A stretch of 64,000 bases of DNA from positions 1,302,001-1,366,000 of the forward strand of contig NC_064045.1 in NCBI RefSeq assembly GCF_932526225.1, given 5' to 3'. The DNA comes from Nematostella vectensis (Eukaryota; Cnidaria; Anthozoa; Actiniaria; Edwardsiidae). The notes under the pieces are model-generated. The model worked only from the letters and a program-made list of their open reading frames with translations, was not told where the DNA came from and ran no database searches. Of this stretch, positions 46,426 through 56,669 are shown piece after piece (positions within the stretch are counted from its first letter, which is position 1; each line of letters opens with the position of its first letter). The position numbers and the translations under genes were made by a program.

Positions 46426-49206
46426 TTAATTCTGATTATTTAATAAATGCAATTTCAGTTGTTCTATGAAGGAATTGTAAGGTAAGGACTTAATGCAATT
46501 TGGTATTTTTTCCCAAAATCTAGAAGACATGGCTGTAAATTTAGTTAATCCATAATTGGTTTTGGAAGCTGGCCTAAAGAGATTGCCTTTGGAAGCATAT
46601 CTGGTATTATGTGAGTGAACTTGAGTGGCAGGCAGGATTAGATTACATAATGGCTTAGGCATAGTATCAGGAAAGTGTTGGAGCTTATAAACAAGAGATG
46701 ATATCCTTAGATTATGTATGTTATCAAGATTCAGGATCCTAAGCAGTTGGTAATAATTCGATGGACTTTCCCTTTGGGGAGCAAAGAAAATAGAGCGAAT
46801 GCATTTATTCTGCTTCGTTTTGATAGGGCGAAGCCGTGTTTGGCTTGCCGAGCCCCAGCTCATTATACCATAAGAAATATATGGGTAAATTAAATTATAG
46901 TATAGTTGTGTTAAAGTAGTCAGGGGAAGAAAATAACGTAACTTGGAAATGATTCCAAGATTTTTTGCGAGGCATTTATTAACATGATTTAGTTGTGAAT
47001 TCCATTTGAGATGTTCATCAATAAAGACACCTAAGTATTTTATGTTGTTAGTATTCTTTATACCATATGCTGTTAAGTCAATAGAAACACTTTTTCTGGG
47101 GGAGGTGACAGTGATATGATGAGTTTTCTTAAAATTAATGGACAACTTATTAGCGTTACAGTATTTGATGACATTGTCTAATTCACTATTAACAGTGGTT
47201 TCTAAATCTTTGGGGTTTTTTGAAGTATAAAATAGATTTGTATCATCTGCAAATATTCTAAATTTCAGTTTCTTAGAAGAGTTGGGGAGATCATTAATAT
47301 ATAAGAGGAATAATAAGGGACCAAGGGTAGATCCTTGAGGAACTCCGCAAGAGATTGGTAGCATAGATGATTCCGCATTGCCAATTTTGACAAACTGATG
47401 ACGATTAGAGAGATAACTAGAAAACCATTTTGCGGGGGTTCCCCTGACTCCATATTTGTACATTTTAGCTAATAAGATGTCGTGGTTAATAGTATCAAAT
47501 GCCTTTGAAAAATCTAAGAAAATAGCACATGTAGTCATACCTTGGTCAATAGAAGACTTGAGGGTCTCAACAGTTTCTAATATGGCATGTTCGGTTGAAT
47601 GGCCTTTCCGAAATCCAAATTGAAATTCAAATAAAATTTTATGTTTTTCAAGAAAAAAAATCAGCTGGTTGTAGATAAGCTTCTCAAGAATCTTGCTAAA
47701 TGAACAGATTATTGATATTGGTCTATAATTCCCTGGTTCAGTGGCATCCCCACTTTTATATATAGGAGTAACCCTTGAGATTTTGAAAATATCAGGGACT
47801 TCACCACTTGCTATAGATTCATTATAAATGGCAGTAAAGGGAGAGGCTAGGATGGATGCTGACAATTTTATAAATTTATTAGGAATAGTAATATATGATT
47901 TATTTTCATTAAGAGATGCAAAAAGTAAAAAAACCTGTGCTTCTGAAACTGGAGACATAACAAAAGAAGAAGTTGTAGATTGTTTAATATAGGATGTAGG
48001 AGATATGGATTTGTCATCTTTAATTTGGGAAGCTAGATTGGTTCCTACATTTGTAAAAAATTTGTTCAACTGATCAGCAATATCAGAAGGATTGGTAAAC
48101 GACCTATTTCCTGAAGTAATGCGACTAGGAGCACTTTGCCCCTTTGTTTTCCTTTGTATCAGCTTGCCGATTAATTTCCAGGTAGCTTTGAGGTTGTTTT
48201 TACAGCTAATAAATTGAGAATGGAAATATTCCTTTTTACTTTTGTTGAGAAGATGTGATAAAGTATTAGAATATTGCTTGTATGCTATTACTTTTTCTTG
48301 GTTTTTGCTAAAAAAGTGACTTCGGTACATTTTTTGCTTGTGCTTTATTGATTTTAAGATGCCATTGGTAATCCATGGTTTACTAAGTTGTCTTTTTTTT
48401 GCACGAGAGGCAATTTTCATTGGTGCATGTTTATCGATAACAGAATGGATGGCATGAATTGTGTCTTCAGTTTTTTCATTTAATGTTTTAGTTGATTGGT
48501 GAAGGGAATTCCAATCAAGCTGGTTCATATCATACAAGAAATTTTCACTATTAAATTTAGAAAAATCTCTAAAACTTTGCTGTTCACAAGTTTTCTTGAG
48601 ATGGGACTTAAAGGTGCAGAAAATGGGCAGATGGTCAGAGATATCAACTGTGAGAATACCAGGAGTGACATGGGAAATGGGACAATTAGTGTAGATATGA
48701 TCAATCAGTGTGGCAGTGTGACTGGTTATACGAGTAGGCTTAGTTATAATTGGCATTAAGCCATTAGAGAAAAGCATATCGAGGTATTCATCAGTCTGGA
48801 AATGGGAATTAGCTTTCAAAAAATCTATATTTATATCGCCACACAGGAATAAGTCAACTTTGTTTGGGTCAATAGATTTGATTATGTTATCTAACTGAAT
48901 TGTAAATTCATTAAGATTATCTGTGGGATGTCTATAAATACAACCTACAATAATATTTTTCTTATTTTTCCCATTTTCAATCTCACACCAAGTTGATTCA
49001 ACTAAATCCATGTCAAGTTTTATATCTTCACGGGGTATAGCATTTAAAGAATTGTTAATATATAAGGCAGAGCCACCAGCATTGGTTTTAGAGTCATTGT
49101 GAAAAAAATTGTAATTTTTAAAATTTATGTTCTTAACAGAATAATCATTTAGTTTAGTCTCAGTGACAGCAATAATTTGAGGCTTGGAATCAATTAAATA
49201 TAAAAT
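46426..49206 (-). CDS. LINE ORF2: apurinic-type endonuclease plus reverse transcriptase, N-terminally truncated
   Basis: The frame is open for 926 codons from 49206 to the stop at 46426-46428, with no frameshift or internal stop. The first methionine (49009-49011) begins an 861-residue stretch, but conserved endonuclease sequence (QIIAVTETK, GGSALYIN) lies upstream, so that Met is not the native start. In the 861-residue numbering, endonuclease motifs are GDIN at 58-61 and SDH at 125-127. Reverse transcriptase motifs are YRPIS at 429-433, FRKGHST at 467-473, motif A D500/D506, GVPQGS at 556-561, FADD at 587-590 and YLGV at 659-662. A C-terminal domain with HNTRY lies near 801. The product would nick target DNA and copy LINE RNA into it. 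Family assignment to the Jockey/CR1/L2 group is firm; the clade is not. Missing N-terminal endonuclease residues make this copy inactive on its own. Confidence 0.92.
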   Translation of the reverse strand: MLYLIDSKPQIIAVTETKLNDYSVKNINFKNYNFFHNDSKTNAGGSALYINNSLNAIPREDIKLDMDLVESTWCEIENGKNKKNIIVGCIYRHPTDNLNEFTIQLDNIIKSIDPNKVDLFLCGDINIDFLKANSHFQTDEYLDMLFSNGLMPIITKPTRITSHTATLIDHIYTNCPISHVTPGILTVDISDHLPIFCTFKSHLKKTCEQQSFRDFSKFNSENFLYDMNQLDWNSLHQSTKTLNEKTEDTIHAIHSVIDKHAPMKIASRAKKRQLSKPWITNGILKSIKHKQKMYRSHFFSKNQEKVIAYKQYSNTLSHLLNKSKKEYFHSQFISCKNNLKATWKLIGKLIQRKTKGQSAPSRITSGNRSFTNPSDIADQLNKFFTNVGTNLASQIKDDKSISPTSYIKQSTTSSFVMSPVSEAQVFLLFASLNENKSYITIPNKFIKLSASILASPFTAIYNESIASGEVPDIFKISRVTPIYKSGDATEPGNYRPISIICSFSKILEKLIYNQLIFFLEKHKILFEFQFGFRKGHSTEHAILETVETLKSSIDQGMTTCAIFLDFSKAFDTINHDILLAKMYKYGVRGTPAKWFSSYLSNRHQFVKIGNAESSMLPISCGVPQGSTLGPLLFLLYINDLPNSSKKLKFRIFADDTNLFYTSKNPKDLETTVNSELDNVIKYCNANKLSINFKKTHHITVTSPRKSVSIDLTAYGIKNTNNIKYLGVFIDEHLKWNSQLNHVNKCLAKNLGIISKLRYFLPLTTLTQLYYNLIYPYISYGIMSWGSASQTRLRPIKTKQNKCIRSIFFAPQRESPSNYYQLLRILNLDNIHNLRISSLVYKLQHFPDTMPKPLCNLILPATQVHSHNTRYASKGNLFRPASKTNYGLTKFTAMSSRFWEKIPNCIKSLPYNSFIEQLKLHLLNNQN

Positions 49207-49209
49207 TTA

Positions 49210-49229
49210 TTTTTTTTTTTTTTTTTTTT
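49210..49229 (-). repeat. 20-nt A run (minus strand) at the LINE 5' truncation point
   Basis: Twenty consecutive T on the plus strand separate the open endonuclease frame from the satellite GACTAGTCC. An A run at the 5' end of a truncated LINE is unusual, because A runs normally mark the 3' end. Length may be uncertain in a homopolymer. Confidence 0.85.
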
Positions 49230-49514
49230 GACTAGTCCTGGTGCAGGTGCCAATGGCCAGATTAGAAGAATTCTGGGCTCTTGTCAAAGTCGTATTCGTT
49301 TTTTATTTTTCGGTGTATTGAATAGTCCACATAGTGTTCTTTGTTGAAGGGAAGTCTCAAAACTTCTGGGTTGGACCGCATATGGTACTTCTAAGAGCCT
49401 CTCGAGAGAACAAGCCTTATCTAGATTTTTTTGGTCCGTCCTGTCACGCCCAGGGCATGCACAAACACGTGTGGGCCTCACCCCCAATCACTTTTGTAAT
49501 GGTCCCTCCTCCTT

Positions 49515-52500
49515 ATCACAAGTCTGCTACTCATAACATTATGTGGTGTCATGGAGTAATGTACTCTTACATGAGAGAGAAAGCGTCTTTTGTTTTAATT
49601 TTATATTGAAACCTGAGTCAACAGGTGTAAAGTGTATTAACACTAGCTTTACACCTGTAAAATATCAGCAACTATCTGTGATAGAAGTGGCTTACGTAAA
49701 GACAGCTTGGCTTGCTTGAATCTCTGCCTTGTATTTGGATAGAACTAGTTCTTTGATCTCGAACGGGTAAAGGGGCCCATGCAGGTTATTTTTTTTTCAC
49801 GATATACACCTTATAATTATAATTGATGTCCATCGCAATCCCTGCTTCCTAAAGCTAGAGCCTAGTAGACCACTGGAGTCCAATGGACTCCGAGAAATTT
49901 AAAAATTCATACTGCTAGTTTTGCCGCTGTTAATTTAACATATCCCATTGTCTGGTCTTGCAAATAAATAATAAGAGATACTTTATACATTTCAATATAT
50001 ACAGAAATACTTTGTATATTAATATAATATAAGAGTCTCCAGAGGGACTTTGAAGGCTGTTCCAAAAATGTGCTTATTATACATGTACGACCTACTTTGG
50101 GTTTAGAAGTTTGTGAGAAGTCATTGAATATCTTATTCGGTTTTGATTCTCTGGTGTACTGACTAGTCCTGGTGCAGGTGCCAATGGCCAGATTAGAAGA
50201 GTTCTGGGCTCTTGTCAAAGTCGTATTAGTTTTTTATTTTTCGGTGTATTGAATAGTCCACATGGTGTTCTTTGTTGAAGGGAAGTCTCAAAACTTCTGG
50301 GTTGGACCGCATATGGTACTTCTAAGAGCCTCTCGAGAGAACCAGCCTTATCTAGATTTTTTTGGTCCGTCCTGTCACGCCCAGGGCATGCACAAACACG
50401 TGTGGGCCGCACCCACCATCACTTTTGTAATGGTCCCTCTTCCTTATCACAAGTCTGGTACTCTTAACATTATGTGGTGTCATGGAGTAATGTACTCTTA
50501 CATGAGAGAGAAAGCGTCTTTTGTTTTAATTTTATATTGAAACCTGGGTCAACAGGTGTAAAGTGTATTAACACTAGCTTTACACCTATAAAATATCAAC
50601 AACTATCTGTGATAGAAGTGGCTGGCGTAATGACAGCTTGGCTTGCTTGAATCTGCCTTGTATTTGGCTAGAACTAGTTCTTTGATCTCGAACGGGTAAA
50701 GGGGCCCATGCAGGTTTTTTTTTTTTTTCACGCTATACACCTTATAATTATAATTGATGTCCATCGCAATCCCTGCTTCCTGAAGTTAGAGCCTAGGGCA
50801 CCACTGGAGTCCAATGGACTCCGGGAAAGTTAAAAATTCATACTGCTAGTTTTGCCGCTGTTAATTTAACATATACCATTGTCTGGTCTTGCAAATAAAT
50901 AATAAGAGATACTTTATACATTTCAATATATACAGAAATACTTTGTATATTAATATAATATAAGAGTCTCCAGAGGGACTTTGAAGGCTGTTCCAAAAAT
51001 GTGCTTATTATACATGTACGACCTACTTTGGGTTTAGAAGTTTGTGAGAAGTCATTGAATATCTTATTCGGTTTTGATTCTCTGGTGTACTGACTAGTCC
51101 TGGTGCAGGTGCTAATGGCCAGATTAGAAGAGTTCTGGGCTCTTGTCAAAGTCGTATTCGTTTTTTTTTTTCGGTGTTTTTAATAGTCCACATGGTGTTC
51201 TTTGTTGAAGGGAAGTCTCAAAACTTCTGGGTTGGACCGCATGTGGTACTTCTAAGAGCCTCTCGAGAGAACAAGCCTTATCTAGATTTTTTGGTCCGTC
51301 CTGTCACGCCCAGGGCATGCACAAACACGTGTGGGCCGCACCCACCATCACTTTTGTAATGGTCCTTCTTCCTTATCACAAGTCTGCTACTCATAACATT
51401 ATGTGGTGTCATGGAGTAATGTACTCTTACATGAGAGAGAAAGCGTCTTTTGTTTTAATTTTATATTGAAACCTGAGTCAACAGGTGTAAAGTGTATTAA
51501 CACTAGCTTTACACCTGTAAAATATCAGCAACTATCTGTGATAGAAGTGGCTTACGTAAAGACAGCTTGGCTTGCTTGAATCTCTGCCTTGTATTTGGAT
51601 AGAACTAGTTCTTTGATCTCGAACGGGTAAAGGGGCCCATGCAGGTTATTTTTTTTTCACGATATACACCTTATAATTATAATTGATGTCCATCGCAATC
51701 CCTGCTTCCTAAAGCTAGAGCCTAGTAGACCACTGGAGTCCAATGGACTCCGAGAAATTTAAAAATTCATACTGCTAGTTTTGCCGCTGTTAATTTAACA
51801 TATCCCATTGTCTGGTCTTGCAAATAAATAATAAGAGATACTTTATACATTTCAATATATACAGAAATACTTTGTATATTAATATAATATAAGAGTCTCC
51901 AGAGGGACTTTGAAGGCTGTTCCAAAAATGTGCTTATTATACATGTACGACCTACTTTGGGTTTAGAAGTTTGTGAGAAGTCATTGAATATCTTATTCGG
52001 TTTTGATTCTCTGGTGTACTGACTAGTCCTGGTGCAGGTGCCAATGGCCAGATTAGAAGAGTTCTGGGCTCTTGTCAAAGTCGTATTAGTTTTTTATTTT
52101 TCGGTGTATTGAATAGTCCACATGGTGTTCTTTGTTGAAGGGAAGTCTCAAAACTTCTGGGTTGGACCGCATATGGTACTTCTAAGAGCCTCTCGAGAGA
52201 ACCAGCCTTATCTAGATTTTTTTGGTCCGTCCTGTCACGCCCAGGGCATGCACAAACACGTGTGGGCCGCACCCACCATCACTTTTGTAATGGTCCCTCT
52301 TCCTTATCACAAGTCTGGTACTCTTAACATTATGTGGTGTCATGGAGTAATGTACTCTTACATGAGAGAGAAAGCGTCTTTTGTTTTAATTTTATATTGA
52401 AACCTGTGTCAACAGGTGTAAAGTGTATTAACACTAGCTTTACACCTATAAAATATCAACAACTATCTGTGATAGAAGTGGCTGGCGTAATGACAGCTTG

Positions 52501-52970
52501 GCTTGCTTGAATCTGCCTTGTATTTGGCTAGAACTAGTTCTTTGATCTCGAACGGGTAAAGGGGCCCATGCAGGGTTTTTTTTTTTTCACGCTATACACC
52601 TTATAATTATAATTGATGTCCATCGCAATCCCTGCTTCCTGAAGTTAGAGCCTAGGGCACCACTGGAGTCCAATGGACTCCGGGAAAGTTAAAAATTCAT
52701 ACTGCTAGTTTTGCCGCTGTTAATTTAACATATACCATTGTCTGGTCTTGCAAATAAATAATAAGAGATACTTTATACATTTCAATATATACAGAAATAC
52801 TTTGTATATTAATATAATATAAGAGTCTCCAGAGGGACTTTGAAGGCTGTTCCAAAAATGTGCTTATTATACATGTACGACCTACTTTGGGTTTAGAAGT
52901 TTGTGAGAAGTCATTGAATATCTTATTCGGTTTTGATTCTCTGGTGTACTGACTAGTCCTGGTGCAGGTG
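49515..52970 (+). repeat. Two-monomer tandem duplication (1860 bp), monomers 49-50 and 51-52
   Basis: From about 49515 to 51110 the sequence recurs at about 51375-52970 (landmark 50262 to 52122 = 1860 bp). Markers shared by both copies are GTGGCTTACG, ACATATCCCATTG and CCTAGGGCACC with GGGAAAGTT. T-run lengths in CAGG(T)nCACGC differ between the copies. Confidence 0.8.
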
Positions 52971-53762
52971 CAAATGGCCAGATTAGAAGAGTTCTGGGCT
53001 CTTGTCAAAGTCGTATTCGTTTTTTTTTTTCGGTGTATTGAATAGTCCACATGGTGTTTTTTGTTGAAGGGAAGTCTCAAATCTTCTGGGTTGGACCGCA
53101 TATGGTACTTCTAAGAGCCTCTCGAGAGAACAAGCCTTATCTAGATTTTTTTGGTCCGTCCTGTCACGCCCAGGGCATGCACAAACACGTATGGGCCTCA
53201 CCCCCCATCACTTTTGTAATGGTCCCTCTTCCTTATCACAAGTCTGCTACTCATAACATTATGTGGTGTCATGGAGTAATGTACTCTTACATGAGAGAGA
53301 AAGCGTCTTTTGTTTTAATTTTATATTGAAACCTGAGTCAACAGGTGTAAAGTGTATTAACACTAGCTTTACACCTGTAAAATATCAGCAACTATCTGTG
53401 ATAGAAGTGGCTGGCGTAAAGACAGCTTGGCTTGCTTGAATCTCTGCCTTGTATTTGGATAGAACTAGTTCTTTGATCTCGAACGGGTAAAGGGGCCCAT
53501 GCAGGCTATTTTTTTCACGATATACACCTTATAATTATAATTGATGTCCACCGCAATCCCTGCTTCCTAAAGTTAGAGCCTAGTGCACCAATGGGGTCCA
53601 ATGGACACCGAGAAATTTAAAAATGCATACTGCTAGTTTTGCCGCTGTTAATTTAACATATACCATTGTCTGGTCTTGCAAATAAATAATAAGAGATACT
53701 TTATACATTTCAATATATACAGAAATACTTTATATATTAATATAATATAAGAGTCTCCAGAG

Positions 53763-56669
53763 GGACTTTGAAGGCTGTTCCAAAAATGTGCTTATTATAC
53801 ATGTACGACCTACTTTGGGTTTAGAAGTTTGTGAGAAGTCATTGAATATCTTATTCGGTTTTGATTTATCTGGTGTACTGACTAGTCCTGGTGCAGGTGC
53901 CAATGGCCAGATTAGAAGAGTTCTGGGCTCTTGTCAAAGTCGTATTCGTTTTTTATTTTTCGGTGTATTGAATAGTCCACATGGTGTTCTTTGTTAAAGG
54001 GAAGTCTCAAAACTTCTGGGTTGGACCGCATATGGTACTTCTAAGAGCCTCTCGAGAGAACCAGCCTTATCTAGATTTTTTTGGTCCGTCCTGTCACGCC
54101 CAGGGCATGCACAAACACGTGTGGGCCGCACCCACCATCACTTTTGTAATGTTCCCTCTTCCTTATCACAAGTCTGGTACTCTTAACATTATGTGGTGTC
54201 ATGGAGTAATGTACTCTTACATGAGAGAGAAAGCGTCTTTTGTTTTAATTTTATATTGAAACCTGTGTCAACAGGTGTAAAGTGTATTAACACTAGCTTT
54301 ACACCTATAAAATATCAACGACTATCTGTGATAGAAGTGGCTGGCGTAATGACAGATTGGCTTGCTTGAATCTGCCTTGTATTTGGCTAGAACTAGTTCT
54401 TTGATCTCGAACGGGTAAAGGGGCCCATGCAGGTTATTTTTTTTCACGATATACACCTTATAATTATAATTGATGTCCATCGCAATCCCTGCTTCCTAAA
54501 GTTAGAGCCTAGTGCACCACTGGAGTCCAATGGACTCCGAGAAATTTAAAAATGCATACTGCTAGTTTTGCCGCTGTTAATTTATCATATACCATTGTCT
54601 GGTCTCGCAAATAAATAATAAGAGATACATTATATATTTCAATATATACAGAAATACTTTATATATTAATATAATATAAGAGTCTCCAGAGGGACTTTGA
54701 AGGCTGTTCCAAAACTGTGCTTATTATACATGTACGACCTACTTTGGGTTTAGAAGTATGTGAGAAGTCATTGAATATCTTATTCGGTTTTGATTCTCTG
54801 GTTACTGACAAGTCCTGGTGCAGGTGCTAATGGCCAGATTAGAAGAGTTCTGGGCTCTTGTCAAAGTCGTATTCGTTTTTTTTTTTTTCGGTGTTTTGAA
54901 TAGTCCACATGGTGTTCTTTGTTGAAGGGAAGTCTCAAAACTTCTGGGTTGGACCGCATGTGGTACTTCTAAGAGCCTCTCGAGAGAACAAGCCTTATCT
55001 AGATTTTTTTGGTCCGTCCTGTCACGCCCAGGGCATGCACAAACACGTGTGGGCACCGACCCCTATCACTTTTGTAATGGTCCTTCTTCCCTATCACAAG
55101 TCTGCTACTCATAACATTATGTGGTGTCATAGAGTAATGTACTCTAACATGAGAGAGAAAGCATCTTTTGTTTTCATTTTATATTGAAACCTGTGTCAAC
55201 AGGTGTAAAGTGTATTAACACTAGCTTTACACCTGTAAAATATCAGCAACTATCTGTGATAGAAGTGGCTGGCGTAATGACAGCTTGGCTTGCTTGAATC
55301 TCTGCCTTGTATTTGGCTAGAACTAGTTCTTTGATCTCGAACGGGTAAAGGGGCCCATGCAGGTTATTTTTTTTCACGATATACACCTTATAATTATAAT
55401 TGATGTCCATCGCAATCCCTGCTTCCTAAAGTTAGAGCCTAGTGCACCACTGGAGTCCAATGGACTCCGTGAAATTTAAAAATGCATACCGCTAGTTTTG
55501 CAGCTGTTAATTTATCATATACCATTGTCTGGTCTCGCAAATAAATAATAAGAGATACATTATATATTTCAATATATACAGAAATACTTTATATGTTAAT
55601 ATAATATAAGAGTCTCCAGAGGGACTTTGAAGGCTGTTCCAAAACTGTGCTTATTATACATGTACGACCTACTTTGGGTTTAGAAGTTTGTGAGAAGTCA
55701 TTGAATATCTTATTCGGTTTTGATTCTCTGGTTACTGACAAGTCCTGGTGCAGGTGCCAATGGCCAGATTAGAAGAATTCTGGGCTCTTGTCAAAGTCGT
55801 ATTCGTTTTTTATTTTTCGGTGTATTGAATAGTCCACATAGTGTTCTTTGTTGAAGGGAAGTCTAAAAACTTCTGGGTTGGACCGCATATGGTACTTTTA
55901 AGAGCCTCTCGAGAGAACAAGCCTTATCTAGATTTTTTTGGTCCGTCCTGTCACGCCCTGGGCATGCACAAACACGTGAGGGCACCAACCCCCATCACTT
56001 TTGTAATGGTCCTTCTTCCTTATCACAAGTCTGCTACTCATAACATTATGTGGTGTCATGGAGTAATGTACTCTTACATGAGAGAGAAAGCGTCTTTTGT
56101 TTTAATTTTATATTGAAACCTGAGTCAACAGGTGTAAAGTGTATTAACACTAGCTTTACACCTGTAAAATATCAGCAACTATCTGTGATAGAAGTGGCTG
56201 GCGTAAAGACAGCTTGGCTTGCTTGAATCTCTGCCTTGTATTTGGATAGAACTAGTTCTTTGATCTCGAACGGGTAAAGGGGCCCATGCAGGTTATTTTT
56301 TTTCACGATATACACCTTATAATTATAATTGATGTCCATCGCAATCCCTGCTTCCTAAAGTTAGAGCCTAGTGCACCACTGGAGTCCAATGGACTCCGAG
56401 AAATTTAAAAATTCATACTGCTAGTTTTGCCGCTGTTAATTTAACATATACCATTGTCTGGTCTTGCAAATAAATAATAAGAGATACTTTATACATTTCA
56501 ATATATACAGAAATACTTTATATATTAATATAATATAAGAGTCTCCAGAGGGACTTTGAAGGCTGTTCCAAAACTGTGCTTATTATACATGTACGACCTA
56601 CTTTGGGTTTAGAAGTTTGTGAGAAGTCATTGAATATCTTATTCGGTTTTGATTCTCTGGTGTACTGAC
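53763..56669 (+). repeat. Higher-order repeat block, monomers 54-56 (second copy of 46-48)
   Basis: Landmarks 53981, 54909 and 55838 carry the same class order and rare variants as 43393, 44320 and 45249. Its continuation through 56666-56669 (TGAC) is the uninterrupted counterpart of the LINE insertion site. Confidence 0.88.

Larger units (their letters stand above)
46081..49229 (-). mobile_element. 5'-truncated LINE (non-LTR retrotransposon, Jockey/CR1/L2 group)
   Basis: A 3149-bp insertion splits a monomer at CTGAC|TAGTCC. Satellite ends with GTGTACTGAC at 46080 and resumes with GACTAGTCC at 49230, so GAC (or TGAC, if the last T of the T run is counted) may be a very short target-site duplication. 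The element reads right to left. A 20-nt A run (minus strand) sits at the 5' truncation point. It is followed by a long endonuclease-reverse transcriptase frame, then a 3' region ending in TGAA repeats at 46081-46110. The 5' UTR, any ORF1 and the N-terminal part of the endonuclease are missing, so this copy is not autonomous. Confidence 0.93.

Noticed and set aside
47265-47453. Minus-strand 62-codon ORF inside the reverse transcriptase
   Set aside because: Alternative-frame shadow of the RT palm region (motifs B to C).
48496-48759. Plus-strand 87-codon ORF inside the LINE
   Set aside because: Antisense shadow of the endonuclease-RT frame with no recognisable motif.
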